Notes: generated by a model not told the origin, from the sequence alone. A stretch of DNA of 64,000 bases from Streptomyces humidus (GCF_014649655.1 NZ_BMTL01000031.1:1-64000), one strand, 5' to 3'; counted from the stretch's first letter, positions 16,119-26,888 are shown. Program-made: numbers and translations.

Positions 16119-16310
16119 ATGGAGCGCACCGTCGTCCGTTGTGCCGATGGGCACGTGTTCAGCACCGCTTCGTTCCCGATGCAGCAGGCGTTGCGGCTCG
16201 GTCCCGGGCGGCTCGTCCGGTGTCCTCGTTGCGCCCGGTTGCGCAACGCCGTGCCGGTGACTCTCGAGCAGAGCCACCGCGAGGAAGCGGTGGCCGTCGG
16301 GGAGCGGTAG
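16119..16310 (+). CDS. Small zinc-ribbon protein
   Basis: The 63-residue protein starts MERTVVRCADGHVFSTASF and contains C-x2-GH and CPRC (RCADGH, RCPRCARLR) spaced like a treble-clef zinc ribbon. Very similar short proteins are common in Streptomyces, but their role is unknown. ATG 16119 fits the family start; an upstream ATG at 16095 would add 8 residues. Confidence 0.7.
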   Translation: MERTVVRCADGHVFSTASFPMQQALRLGPGRLVRCPRCARLRNAVPVTLEQSHREEAVAVGER

Positions 16311-16337
16311 CCGTGTGCGCGGAGGAACGCGAGAAGA

Positions 16338-16406
16338 GCGGTCCTCGTACGCGCAGCGGTCTTCGTACGCACAGTGGTCCTCGCACGCGCAGCGGTCTTC
16401 GTGCCG
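16338..16406. repeat. 18-bp tandem repeat, about 3.7 copies
   Basis: Units of GCGGTCCTCGTACGCGCA and near variants run from 16338 (unit starts 16338, 16356, 16374, 16392). They fill the gap between the zinc-ribbon gene and dcd; no coding function is apparent. Confidence 0.8.
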
Positions 16407-16538
16407 GGCGGGCGGGTGTGTGAGGCGCAGTCGCCGTGAGGCGGCGGTCGCCGTGGCAGGAGACTGACGCGGCTTGCGGCACGGCGCGTGGAGTCGTCCG
16501 ATGGTGGTGGCTCCGCGCGCCTTGCGTATCCTCGGGAC

Positions 16539-17114
16539 GTGCTTCTCTCAGACAAGGACATCCGGGCCGAGATCGACTCCGGACGGGTACGGATCGATCC
16601 CTACGACGAATCCATGGTGCAGCCGTCGAGCATCGATGTCCGGCTCGACCGGTACTTCCGGGTGTTCGAGAACCACCGGTACCCGCACATCGACCCCTCA
16701 GTCGAGCAGGCCGACCTGACCCGGCTCGTGGAGCCCGAGGGCGACGAGCCGTTCATCCTTCACCCCGGGGAGTTCGTGCTGGCCTCCACGTACGAGGTCA
16801 TCTCGCTCCCCGACGACCTTGCCTCCCGGCTGGAGGGCAAGAGTTCGCTCGGCCGGCTCGGACTGGTCACCCACTCCACCGCCGGGTTCATCGACCCCGG
16901 GTTCTCCGGGCATGTGACGCTCGAGCTGTCCAACCTCGCCACTCTGCCGATCAAGCTCTGGCCCGGGATGAAGATCGGCCAGCTGTGCATGTTCCGGCTG
17001 TCCTCGCCCGCCGAGTCGCCGTACGGCAGTGAGCGGTACGGATCCAGGTACCAGGGCCAGCGCGGTCCGACGGCCTCCCGGTCCTTCCTGAACTTCCACC
17101 GAACTCAGGTGTGA
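16539..17114 (+). CDS. dcd: dCTP deaminase
   Basis: This cytoplasmic enzyme deaminates dCTP to dUTP for dTTP synthesis. At 191 residues it has the exact usual length. It begins VLLSDKDIRAEIDSGRV and carries QPSSIDVRLDRYFRVF and the active-site/trimer region GRLGLVTHSTAGFIDPGFSG with LELSN. The GTG start at 16539 has no ribosome binding site. A TATCCT box ends 6 nt before it (16527-16532), so the transcript may be leaderless. Confidence 0.97.
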   Translation: MLLSDKDIRAEIDSGRVRIDPYDESMVQPSSIDVRLDRYFRVFENHRYPHIDPSVEQADLTRLVEPEGDEPFILHPGEFVLASTYEVISLPDDLASRLEGKSSLGRLGLVTHSTAGFIDPGFSGHVTLELSNLATLPIKLWPGMKIGQLCMFRLSSPAESPYGSERYGSRYQGQRGPTASRSFLNFHRTQV

Positions 17115-17430
17115 CCTGCGGCGTGGACGACGCCGGCGCCGGGTCGGTGCGAGAGAAGCGGGGGAAGCGGGCCGAAGTCCCGGCCGGCTTCCCCTCGAGC
17201 GTGCTGCCTGTCGTGCGTGGGGCGGCGTAGCCGGTCACGCAGTCCGTGAGGTACCAGTAGCCGGTCGTCGTGGCGTCGAGGAACGGGCTCCAGGCGTTGG
17301 TCACCGGGGACGCGCCCGGCATCCATACGAGCGTGGAGTATTCGTCGGTGGAGTTCACGTTCGGGTCGATCTCGATCCGGATGTTCGGCATGTTCGTCGG
17401 GCCGCCGCAGGTGATGTTCTCGCCCGTACG
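17105..17430 (-). pseudogene. Fragment of a secreted surface protein
   Basis: On the minus strand an open stretch reads ENITCGGPTNMPNIRIEID, then PNVNSTDEYSTLVWMPG and FLDATTTGYWYLTDC. This has the feel of a conserved C-terminal domain of Streptomyces surface or secreted proteins. It has no signal peptide, and the frame drifts into low-quality sequence toward the dcd stop codon. Identification is from general pattern only. Confidence 0.45.
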
Positions 17431-17478
17431 TGAGGCTGGGAGATCGTCACTATGAGTGAAAGTCGCTCGGCGTGTGAA

Positions 17479-17511
17479 AGGCCCCCGGAGTTCGCCGTCG
17501 TCCGGGGGCCT
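17479..17511 (-). terminator. Terminator of the Yip1-type gene
   Basis: AGGCCCCCGG / CCGGGGGCCT form a perfect 10-bp stem 59 bp beyond the stop codon at 17570, followed by TTTCAC on the minus strand. Confidence 0.75.
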
Positions 17512-17569
17512 GTCGCGTGCCTACCTGCCTACTGCTACTGGCTACGGCCTGTCCTCTGCTCGCCGGCTG

Positions 17570-18589
17570 CTAGAACGTGCCCAGCTTCACGATCGACAGC
17601 AGGGCGATCAGCTGGATCGACGACGCGCCCAGCGCCTTCGGCCACGGCAAGTCGTGGGAGCGGCCGACCATCAGGGTGAGGAGGGCGCCGCCCGCCACCC
17701 AGGTCGCCCAGCCCAGCAGCTGGACGAACGAGGCGTCGCCGCCGAAGAACATCGCGAAGACGAGGCGAGGCGCGTCCGTCAGGGACATGATCAGCATGGA
17801 GAGGCCGACCGTGGGCTGCCACGCGCCGTCGCCGCCGAGCTGCCGGGCCAGCGTGTGGGTGACCACGCCCAGGACGAAGGAGCTCAGCACCATCGCGACG
17901 GCGGTCGTCAGGACGATCGGGATGGCGTTGGAGAGGGTCGCGTTGATCGCGTCCTTGCGCGCGCCGTCGAAGCCGAACACGGCGAGCAGCCCGTAGAGGA
18001 ACGTGACGACGAGGGCGGGGCCCCACATCGTGTAGTCCCGCATCTGCAGGAAGGTCTGCTGGGGGGCGAGGACGACGCCCTTGATCAGTTCCTTCCAGTG
18101 CAGGCGCGGACCGACGGGGCCGGCCGGAGCCGCGCCTGCGTGGTACGTACCGCCCTGGTTGTACTGGTCGTACTGGGAGTGCTCGTCGATCGAGAAGGCC
18201 TGGGTGTGGCCCGGGTTGTTCGCAGCGTACGGGTCGTGCGGGACTCCCCCCGGAGCGCCTGCGCCGGGACCGCCGGGCGCCCCGTAGGGGGCGTCGCCGC
18301 CGAAGTACTCCGGCTCGTCGCCGTTGCGGCCGCCGTGACCGCCGCCGTTCGCCTGCGGCCACTGGCCGCCGCCCGCGCCGCCGTACTGCGGTCGCTGCGG
18401 CGGGTACGGCTGCTGGGCAGACGGGTAGCCGTACGACGGCCCCGAGGGACCCGACGGCCCTGAGGGACCCGACGGGCCCGAAGGCCGCGACGGTCCCTGG
18501 GGCGCCTGCTGCCCGTACGGAGGGTGTTGCGGTCGCGTTTGCGGGGCACGGTTGTCCCGGCCGCCGCGTCCGATCCTGAATCCAGCCAC
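17570..18589 (-). CDS. Yip1-family membrane protein with Pro/Gly-rich N-terminus
   Basis: The 339-residue protein starts at GTG 18589 (VAGFRIGRGGRDNRAPQ). Residues 1-150 are disordered, with a GPS tandem (PSGPSGPSGPSGPSGPS) and many Gln/Tyr. The rest contains about five hydrophobic helices (WGPALVVTFLYGLLAVFGF, AIPIVLTTAVAMVLSSFVLG, SMLIMSLTDAPRLVFAMFFG, LLGWATWVAGGALLTLMVG), the Yip1/YIF1 pattern. The frame is open far upstream through the next gene, but the Fe-S gene has its own stop and terminator, so they are not fused. Function unknown. Confidence 0.85.
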   Translation of the reverse strand: MAGFRIGRGGRDNRAPQTRPQHPPYGQQAPQGPSRPSGPSGPSGPSGPSGPSYGYPSAQQPYPPQRPQYGGAGGGQWPQANGGGHGGRNGDEPEYFGGDAPYGAPGGPGAGAPGGVPHDPYAANNPGHTQAFSIDEHSQYDQYNQGGTYHAGAAPAGPVGPRLHWKELIKGVVLAPQQTFLQMRDYTMWGPALVVTFLYGLLAVFGFDGARKDAINATLSNAIPIVLTTAVAMVLSSFVLGVVTHTLARQLGGDGAWQPTVGLSMLIMSLTDAPRLVFAMFFGGDASFVQLLGWATWVAGGALLTLMVGRSHDLPWPKALGASSIQLIALLSIVKLGTF

Positions 18590-18762
18590 GCCTTCGAACG
18601 TACCTGGTCCCGCCGATTGACGGGCCGGGGCCGTCGTTCGCGCACGGCTTTGCTGCCGAGCTGTGACATCCCCTAAGGGGAGCAACGGTGCTGGATTCAG
18701 TGGTTGTTCAGGGGAATGCCCCAAGGGTGAGGCGGGCCGGGGGAGGGGAGCCGGGGAACGAC

Positions 18763-18797
18763 GTCGCCCCCGCGTCCGGCTGGAACACGGGGGCGAC
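18763..18797 (-). terminator. Terminator of the Fe-S oxidoreductase gene
   Basis: A 10-bp stem GTCGCCCCCG / CGGGGGCGAC with a 15-nt loop begins 16 bp beyond the stop codon of the gene ending at 18814. Confidence 0.75.
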
Positions 18798-18813
18798 GGT
18801 ACGGCCGTCCGGG

Positions 18814-21105
18814 TTACTCCACCGGCTGCGGCTCGGGCTCGCTCTCGGCCTGCGCCTCGCCCGCGGGGGGCTCGTCGTCGACCGGGGTCTTGACCGACTC
18901 CAGCAGGAGCTGGGAGACGTCCACGACCTGGATGGACTCCTTGGCCGTGCCGTCGTTCTTCTTGCCGTTGACCGAGTCGGTCAGCATGACGAGGCAGAAC
19001 GGGCAGGCCGTCGAGACGATGTCGGGGTTGAGGGAGAGGGCTTCGTCGACGCGCTCGTTGTTGATGCGCTTGCCGATCCGCTCCTCCATCCACATCCGCG
19101 CGCCGCCGGCGCCGCAGCAGAAGCCGCGCTCCTTGTGGCGGTGCATCTCCTCGTTCCGAAGACCCGGGACGCTCGCGATGATGTCGCGCGGCGGGGTGTA
19201 GATCTTGTTGTGCCGGCCCAGGTAGCAGGGGTCGTGGTAGGTGATGATGCCCTCGACCGGGGTGACCGGGATCAGCTTGCCCTCGTCCACCAGGTGCTGG
19301 AGCAGCTGGGTGTGGTGGATGACCTCGTAGTCGCCACCGAGCTGCGGGTACTCGTTGCCGATGGTGTTGAGGCAGTGCGGGCAGGTGGCGACGATCTTCT
19401 TCGCCGACTTCGGCTTGGCGGACTCCGGCACGACCTTGCCGTCGTCGTCCAGCTCCTCGCCGAACGCCATGTTCAGCGCCATGACGTTCTCCATGCCGAG
19501 CTCCTGGAACAGGGGCTCGTTGCCGAGGCGGCGGGCGGAGTCGCCGGTGCACTTCTCGTCGCCGCCCATGATCGCGAACTTGACGCCCGCGATGTGCAGC
19601 AGTTCGGCGAACGCCTTGGTCGTCTTCTTGGCGCGGTCCTCCAGTGCGCCCGCGCAGCCGACCCAGTACAGGTACTCGACCTCGGTCAGGTCCTCGATGT
19701 CCTGGCCGACGACCGGCACCTCGAAGTCGACTTCCTTCAGCCACTCCAGGCGCTGCTTCTTGGCCAGGCCCCAGGGGTTGCCCTTCTTCTCCAGGTTCTT
19801 GAGCATCGTGCCCGCCTCGGACGGGAACGCGGACTCGATCATCACCTGGTAGCGGCGCATGTCGACGATGTGGTCGATGTGCTCGATGTCCACCGGGCAC
19901 TGCTCGACGCAGGCTCCGCAGGTCGTGCAGGACCACAGGACGTCGGGGTCGATGACGCCGTTCTCCTCGGCGGTGCCGATCAGCGGGCGCTCGGCCTCCG
20001 CGAGGGCTGCCGCGGGGACGTCCTTGAGCTGCTCCTCGCTCGCCTTCTCCTCGCCCTCCGCCGACTTGCCGCCGCCGGCCAGCAGGTAGGGGGCCTTGGC
20101 GTGGGCGTTGTCGCGCAGGGACATGATGAGGAGCTTGGGGGAGAGCGGCTTGCCGGTGTTCCAGGCGGGGCACTGCGACTGGCAGCGGCCGCACTCGGTG
20201 CAGGTGGAGAAGTCCAGCAGGCCCTTCCAGGAGAACTGCTCGACCTGGGAGACGCCGAAGACGTCGTCGTCGCCGGGGTCGGTGAAGTCGATCGGCTTGC
20301 CGCCGGAGGTCATCGGCAGCAGCGCGCCGAGCGAGGTGGCGCCGTCCGCGTTGCGCTTGAACCAGATGTTCGGGAACGCCAGGAAGCGGTGCCAGGCCAC
20401 GCCCATGTCGGTCTTGAGCGCGACCGTGATCATCCAGATGAACGACGTCGCGATCTTGAGGCCGGCGAAGAAGTAGGTGAGGTTCTGGAGCGTGGAGACG
20501 TCCACGTGCTCCAGCGCCGACACCACCGGGTACGAGATGAAGAAGGACGCCTCGTAGCCGTCCACGTGGTGCTGGGCGCCTTCGAGCGCGTGCAGCATGA
20601 AGATGCAGACGCCGACGATCAGGATGACGGCTTCGACGAAGTACGCCTGGCCGAAGTTGGAGCCGGCGAACCGTGACTTGCGGCCCGGCCGGTCCGGCCG
20701 GCTGAGCTGGCGGATCACGATCAGCACCAGGATGCCGAGCACCGTCATCGTGCCGATGAACTCGACGAAGACGTTGTACGGGGCCCACTCGCCGATGACC
20801 GGCAGCAGCCAGTCGGACTGGAACAGCTGGCCGACGGCGTTGACGATCGTCAGCAGCAGCGAGAAGAAGCCCACCGCGACGAACCAGTGCGCGACACCGA
20901 CGACGCCCCAGCGGTTCATCCGGGTATGGCCGAGGAACTCCCTGGCCACGGTGACGGTGCGCTGGACGGGCTCGTCGGTGCGCGTGCCCGCGGGCACGTT
21001 CTGGCCGAGCCGCATGAAGGTGTAGATCTGCAGGACGGCGCGGGCGAACAGGGCCACGCCGACCACGATCAGAACCAGCGACACGATGATCGCGGCGAGT
21101 TGCAT
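18814..21105 (-). CDS. Membrane-bound Fe-S oxidoreductase, heterodisulfide-reductase type
   Basis: The 763-residue protein has six or so N-terminal membrane helices (residues 1-240, resembling a cytochrome b/NarI-like domain). Two 4Fe-4S ferredoxin motifs follow, CTECGRCQSQCP (from about residue 303) and CTTCGACVEQCP (from about 394). Two CCG cysteine-rich domains complete it (YWVGCAGALEDRA with CPHCLNTIG, and CYLGRHNKIY with FCCGAGGARMWMEE). Such proteins pass electrons from a soluble dehydrogenase or electron-transfer flavoprotein to the quinone pool; in actinobacteria they are linked to fatty-acid oxidation. The C-terminus is Glu/Pro-rich. It is monocistronic with its own terminator. Confidence 0.95.
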   Translation of the reverse strand: MQLAAIIVSLVLIVVGVALFARAVLQIYTFMRLGQNVPAGTRTDEPVQRTVTVAREFLGHTRMNRWGVVGVAHWFVAVGFFSLLLTIVNAVGQLFQSDWLLPVIGEWAPYNVFVEFIGTMTVLGILVLIVIRQLSRPDRPGRKSRFAGSNFGQAYFVEAVILIVGVCIFMLHALEGAQHHVDGYEASFFISYPVVSALEHVDVSTLQNLTYFFAGLKIATSFIWMITVALKTDMGVAWHRFLAFPNIWFKRNADGATSLGALLPMTSGGKPIDFTDPGDDDVFGVSQVEQFSWKGLLDFSTCTECGRCQSQCPAWNTGKPLSPKLLIMSLRDNAHAKAPYLLAGGGKSAEGEEKASEEQLKDVPAAALAEAERPLIGTAEENGVIDPDVLWSCTTCGACVEQCPVDIEHIDHIVDMRRYQVMIESAFPSEAGTMLKNLEKKGNPWGLAKKQRLEWLKEVDFEVPVVGQDIEDLTEVEYLYWVGCAGALEDRAKKTTKAFAELLHIAGVKFAIMGGDEKCTGDSARRLGNEPLFQELGMENVMALNMAFGEELDDDGKVVPESAKPKSAKKIVATCPHCLNTIGNEYPQLGGDYEVIHHTQLLQHLVDEGKLIPVTPVEGIITYHDPCYLGRHNKIYTPPRDIIASVPGLRNEEMHRHKERGFCCGAGGARMWMEERIGKRINNERVDEALSLNPDIVSTACPFCLVMLTDSVNGKKNDGTAKESIQVVDVSQLLLESVKTPVDDEPPAGEAQAESEPEPQPVE

Positions 21106-21145
21106 TTGGGGGCTCCTCGGGCCTGCGAGGGGACTTCGTCAGTGA

Positions 21146-21159
21146 TTACTAAGCGGTAA
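21146..21159. promoter_or_regulatory. Candidate operator upstream of the Fe-S oxidoreductase
   Basis: TTAC-N6-GTAA (TTACTAAGCGGTAA) lies 41-54 bp before the start codon in an AT-richer patch. Similar sites bind fatty-acid-responsive TetR/FadR-type regulators in other bacteria. The link is inferred from the form of the site and the likely electron-transfer role of the gene. Confidence 0.35.
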
Positions 21160-21276
21160 CTTATGCAGTCCGTCAGAGACTACCCCGTATTCTCCGTCGC
21201 ACTGTAGCGGGAGGCGGAGTGATCTGAGTCGCTGAGGGTCGCCTCAGGATCCGGTCATAATCCGGCCGTGTTATTC

Positions 21277-21312
21277 GTACCAAATTGGTACATTTATGAC
21301 TAATTTATATCC
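21277..21312 (+). promoter_or_regulatory. AT-rich palindrome and possible leaderless promoter
   Basis: GTACCAA-A-TTGGTAC at 21277-21291 is a perfect inverted repeat. TAATTT at 21301-21306 sits 6 nt before the GTG start at 21313, which lacks a ribosome binding site. The patch is strikingly AT-rich for this genome and probably holds the promoter of the next gene. Confidence 0.4.
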
Positions 21313-22557
21313 GTGCTCTACGGGATCGTCGCCGCCGCCATCGCCCTGTTCCTCTCCGCCGCCCTCGCCGCGCTGCTGCGCGCGCCCGCTCTGCGCCTCG
21401 GACTGCTCGACCGGCGGCAGCGACAGCGGCGCGTGCCGCTGTTCGGGGGCGCCGCCGTCGTGCTCGCCACCTGCCTCGTCGCGGTCACCGGCGACCGGAC
21501 GGGCATCGCCCCGCTCGGGGACGGGATCGAGGTGCTGCTCGCTGCCGGGGGCGCCGTCGCCGCGCTCGGCCTGATCGCCGACGTGTGGCGGCTCAACGTG
21601 CGCTTCCTGGTGCTCGGCACCGCGGTCGCGGCCGCCTTCGTCGTGCCCTACGGCGACACCGGGACGCTTCCCGGGGTGGCGGCCGTCGGCTGGATCACCT
21701 TCGTCGCCCTCGCCTTCCGGGCGCTCGACCACGCCGACGGGGTGGCCGGGACGGTCGGGGTCGTCACGGCCTTCGGGGTGGCCGCCTGCGTCGCCGTTGA
21801 GATCATGGACGGTCTGGTGGTGCTGCTCAGTGTGTTCGCCGCCGCGCTGACCGGGTTCCTGATGCACAACTGGCCTCCCGCGCGCGTGGCTCTCGGCGCG
21901 TGCGGCTCGCTCTTCTCGGGCTTCCTGCTCGCCGCGGCCGCCGTCATCGCCCGCGCGGGGCAGGATCCGGTCGAGGGCGCGGCGGTGCTGTTCGCGCTCA
22001 CGGCCGTCGCCGGGGCCGACGTCCTGCTGGTGCTCGTGTCACGGCGGCTGGCCCGACGGCCTCTGCTGCGCGGGGCGCCCGACCATCTCGCCCACCGGTT
22101 GCGCCGGCTCGGGCTCACCCCCCAGGGGGTGGTCGTCCTGCTCGGGGTCGCGGCCTTCGGCGCGGTGCTCGTCGGGGTGCTGGCGCACGCCGCATGGCTG
22201 CAGGCGGGGGCGGTGCTGTGGGTGGCCGGCGGGGTGCTGGTGGTCGTGCTCGGGCTGCTGCGGGTCTCGGTGTACGGGCCCGCCCGCGCGCGTGGGGGCC
22301 GTCAGGGCGGCGGGCGCGACCCGCGCGGGGGCCGTCGTGCCGCCCGTGCCCCGCGTGCCCCCCGCGCGCGGGGGGCACTGCAGGAGGAGCGGACCGGCGC
22401 CCGCCCGGGGCCGCGGACGATGGCGCGTCCCGCACCCGTGTATGCGCCCCGACGTCAACCCGAGGCCGCGCAGTCGCCCCCGGATTCCGAGGTCCGACGA
22501 GCCGGAGGATCTGTATCGCCGCAGGTCAACGCCTCCTTGCGTGTAAGGAACGGATAA
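21313..22557 (+). CDS. MraY/WecA-like polyprenyl-phosphate glycosyltransferase homologue, probably inactive
   Basis: The 414-residue multi-pass membrane protein has about ten helices and a basic, disordered tail (residues about 320-414). It follows the MraY/WecA family plan: PLFGGAAV (PxxGG), GLIADVWRL (family GLIDDxxxL), FRALDHADGVAG (family NxxDGxDGL), LGACGSLFSGF (family MGDxGSxFxG) and HRLRRLGLT. The magnesium- and substrate-binding aspartates of the first and third motifs are both Ala, and the second motif is altered. Active relatives transfer sugar-phosphate to undecaprenyl phosphate; this one probably does not. It lies just upstream of the dnaK promoter. Confidence 0.8.
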   Translation: MLYGIVAAAIALFLSAALAALLRAPALRLGLLDRRQRQRRVPLFGGAAVVLATCLVAVTGDRTGIAPLGDGIEVLLAAGGAVAALGLIADVWRLNVRFLVLGTAVAAAFVVPYGDTGTLPGVAAVGWITFVALAFRALDHADGVAGTVGVVTAFGVAACVAVEIMDGLVVLLSVFAAALTGFLMHNWPPARVALGACGSLFSGFLLAAAAVIARAGQDPVEGAAVLFALTAVAGADVLLVLVSRRLARRPLLRGAPDHLAHRLRRLGLTPQGVVVLLGVAAFGAVLVGVLAHAAWLQAGAVLWVAGGVLVVVLGLLRVSVYGPARARGGRQGGGRDPRGGRRAARAPRAPRARGALQEERTGARPGPRTMARPAPVYAPRRQPEAAQSPPDSEVRRAGGSVSPQVNASLRVRNG

Positions 22558-22559
22558 GA

Positions 22560-22632
22560 GTTGAGTGCGCTCGACTCAGGTCTGTTGACCCAGCGGTGAG
22601 TGTCGTGCACACTTGAGTCCGTTCCACTCAAG
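22560..22632 (+). promoter_or_regulatory. dnaK promoter with two HspR (HAIR) operators
   Basis: CTTGAGT-N7-ACTCAAG at 22612-22632 is a perfect HAIR element. A second, GTTGAGT-N7-ACTCAGG, lies at 22560-22580. TTGACC (22585-22590) and CACACT (22608-22613) at 17-bp spacing form a plausible vegetative promoter, so HspR bound to either site would block it. HspR is encoded by the fourth gene of the operon, giving negative autoregulation; in Streptomyces DnaK acts as its co-repressor. Confidence 0.92.
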
Positions 22633-22652
22633 TCAGCTGGAGGAAGATCACC

Positions 22653-24496
<1,844 letters not shown>

Positions 24497-24500
<4 letters not shown>

Positions 24501-25168
24501 CGGAGGAGACCCCGGGCTTCGAGGAGAAGCCCGACGTCCCCTCCGGCGCCACCCCTGAAGACGCCGAGCCGAAGACCGCCCCCTCCGCTTCGGCGGACGG
24601 GGCGGCCCCGGCAGGGGACGCGAACCAGACGGCCGGTCTGGTGGCCCAGCTGGACCAGGCCCGCAAGGCGCTCGACGAGCGCACGGCGGACCTCCAGCGC
24701 CTCCAGGCCGAGTTCCAGAACTACCGCCGCCGGGTCGAGCGGGACCGGATCGCGGTCAAGGAGATCGCCAGCGCGAACCTCCTGACCGAACTCCTTCCGG
24801 TGCTGGACGACATCGGCCGCGCGCGGGAGCACGGCGAACTCGTCGGCGGCTTCAAGTCCGTCGCCGAGTCACTGGAGACCGTCGCGGCGAAGATGGGCCT
24901 GCAGCAGTTCGGCAAGGAGGGCGAGCCCTTCGACCCGACGATCCACGAGGCCCTGATGCACAGTTACGCGCCCGACGTCACCGAGACGACGTGCGTGGCG
25001 ATTCTGCAGCCGGGGTACCGGATCGGCGAACGCACCATCCGCCCCGCGCGGGTGGCCGTGGCCGAACCGCAGCCCGGCGCGCAGCCCGCGAAGGCCGACG
25101 CGGAGACGGGCGCCGCTTCCGAGGAGGCGGCGGACGACAAGGAGAGCGGTGGCCCGGACGAGGGCTGA
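24497..25168 (+). CDS. grpE: Nucleotide exchange factor GrpE
   Basis: This 223-residue cochaperone releases ADP from DnaK. The GTG start at 24497 overlaps the dnaK stop codon (GTGA), showing translational coupling. Residues 1-50 are a disordered acidic leader. A coiled coil follows (LDQARKALDERTADLQRLQAEFQNYRRRVERDR), then the beta-wing domain with NLLTELLPVLDDIGRA and the conserved C-terminal GYRIGERTIRPARVAVAEP. The tail beyond is Ala/Glu-rich. Confidence 0.98.
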
Positions 25169-25225
25169 GCTCGAGGCGACCGGCGCGCCGGTCGTCGTGA
25201 CGACGCGAGAGGAGGGACGTCGAGG

Positions 25226-26407
25226 ATGAGCACCAAGGACTTCATCGAGAAGGACTTCTACAAGGTCCTCGGCGTCCCCAAGGACGCCACCGAGGCCGAG
25301 ATCAAGAAGGCTTACCGGAAGCTCGCTCGCGAGTACCACCCGGACGCCAACAAGGGCAACGCCAGGGCGGAGGAGCGCTTCAAGGAGATCTCCGAGGCGA
25401 ACGACGTCCTCGGCGACCCCAAGAAGCGCAAGGAGTACGACGAGGCACGCGCCCTGTTCGGCAACGGCGGCTTCCGCCCGGGCCCGGGCGCCGGCGGCTC
25501 CTTCAACTTCGACCTGGGCGACCTCTTCGGAGGCGCCGGCGGCGCCCAGGGCGGTGGGGCCCAGGGTGGCTTCGGCGGCGGCATCGGGGACGTCTTCGGC
25601 GGTCTGTTCAACCGCGGCGGCGCCGGCGCCACCCGCACCCAGCCGCGGCGCGGCCAGGACATCGACACCGAGGTCACCCTGACCTTCACGGAGGCGATCG
25701 AGGGCGCCACGGTCCCGCTGCGGATGTCCTCGCAGTCCCCGTGCAAGGCGTGCTCGGGCACCGGCGACAAGAACGGCACCCCGCGCGTGTGCCCGACCTG
25801 CGTCGGCACCGGCCAGGTGGCCCGCGGCTCGGGCGGCGGCTTCTCGCTGACCGACCCCTGCCCCGACTGCAAGGGCCGCGGCCTCATCGCCGAGCACCCG
25901 TGCCTGGACTGCAAGGGCAGCGGCCGCGCCAAGTCGTCGCGGACCATGCAGGTCCGCATCCCGGCAGGGGTGACGGACGGCCAGCGCATCCGGCTGCGCG
26001 GCAAGGGCGCGCCGGGTGAGCGCGGCGGCCCCTCGGGCGACCTGTACGTCGTGGTCCACGTGGGCGTCCACCCGGTCTTCGGCCGCAAGGACGACAACCT
26101 GACGGTGACCGTGCCGGTGACGTTCACCGAGGCGGCCCTGGGCGGCGAGATCAAGGTCCCCACGCTCGGCGGACCGTCGTTGACGCTGAAGCTGCCGCCC
26201 GGCACCCCCAACGGCCGTACCATGCGGGCGCGGGGCAAGGGCGCGGTCCGCAAGGACGGCACTCGCGGCGACCTCCTGGTCACCGTCGAGGTGAGTGTTC
26301 CGAAGGACCTGTCGGGGAAGGCTCGTGACGCGCTGGAGGCGTATCGCGAGGCCACCGCGGGCGAGGATCCGCGCACGGAGCTGTTCGAGGCCGCGAAGGG
26401 AGCATGA
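25226..26407 (+). CDS. dnaJ: Co-chaperone DnaJ (DnaJ1 type)
   Basis: The 393-residue Hsp40 stimulates the DnaK ATPase and delivers substrates. The J domain at residues about 10-75 contains the HPD triad (YHPDANKG). A Gly/Phe-rich segment (about 85-140) follows, then four zinc-binding repeats (CKACSGTG, CPTCVGTG, CPDCKGRG, CLDCKGSG) and the C-terminal client-binding domain. The start follows GGAGGGACG, and the stop overlaps the hspR start by ATGA. Confidence 0.98.
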   Translation: MSTKDFIEKDFYKVLGVPKDATEAEIKKAYRKLAREYHPDANKGNARAEERFKEISEANDVLGDPKKRKEYDEARALFGNGGFRPGPGAGGSFNFDLGDLFGGAGGAQGGGAQGGFGGGIGDVFGGLFNRGGAGATRTQPRRGQDIDTEVTLTFTEAIEGATVPLRMSSQSPCKACSGTGDKNGTPRVCPTCVGTGQVARGSGGGFSLTDPCPDCKGRGLIAEHPCLDCKGSGRAKSSRTMQVRIPAGVTDGQRIRLRGKGAPGERGGPSGDLYVVVHVGVHPVFGRKDDNLTVTVPVTFTEAALGGEIKVPTLGGPSLTLKLPPGTPNGRTMRARGKGAVRKDGTRGDLLVTVEVSVPKDLSGKARDALEAYREATAGEDPRTELFEAAKGA

Positions 26408-26880
26408 GCGTGATGGACGGCCGTCGGCGCAGTGACAATTTTCGTGGGCCGTATGAACTGACCGAGGAGACGCCGGTCTACGTCATCTCGGTGGCGGCCC
26501 AGCTCTCCGGCCTGCACCCGCAGACGTTGCGTCAGTACGACCGTCTGGGCCTCGTCTCCCCCGACCGCACGGCCGGCCGGGGCCGGCGCTACTCGGCGCG
26601 TGACATCGAACTGCTGCGCACCGTCCAGCAGTTGTCGCAGGACGAGGGCATCAACCTGGCCGGCATCAAGCGGATCATCGAGCTGGAGAACCAGGTGGCC
26701 GCCCTGCAGGCGCGGGCGGCCGAACTGCAGGCGGCGCTGGACGGCGCGGCGGCCGTCATGCAGCAACGGGAGGCCGCGGTGCACGCCTCCTACCGGCGGG
26801 ACCTGGTGCCGTACCAGGAGGCGCAGCAGACCAGCGCGTTGGTGGTCTGGCGTCCCAAGCGGCAGCAGACAGCCGACTGA
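26404..26880 (+). CDS. hspR: Heat-shock repressor HspR (MerR family)
   Basis: This 158-residue MerR-type repressor has its HTH in VYVISVAAQLSGLHPQTLRQ-YDRLGLVSP and a winged region ending GRRYSARDIELLRT. A coiled-coil dimerisation helix rich in Glu/Ala/Gln follows (LENQVAALQARAAELQAAL). It binds the HAIR elements at 22560-22632 and, by the same motif, upstream of clpB at 34159-34179. Last gene of the operon, followed by a strong hairpin. Confidence 0.98.
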   Translation: MSVMDGRRRSDNFRGPYELTEETPVYVISVAAQLSGLHPQTLRQYDRLGLVSPDRTAGRGRRYSARDIELLRTVQQLSQDEGINLAGIKRIIELENQVAALQARAAELQAALDGAAAVMQQREAAVHASYRRDLVPYQEAQQTSALVVWRPKRQQTAD

Positions 26881-26888
26881 GGCAGCAC

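Noticed and set aside
17570..20788. A single long minus-strand frame running from the Fe-S oxidoreductase region into the Yip1-type protein.
   Set aside because: The first part is an off-frame reading of the Fe-S gene, which has its own complete frame, stop codon (18814) and terminator. The Yip1-type protein has a plausible GTG start at 18589.
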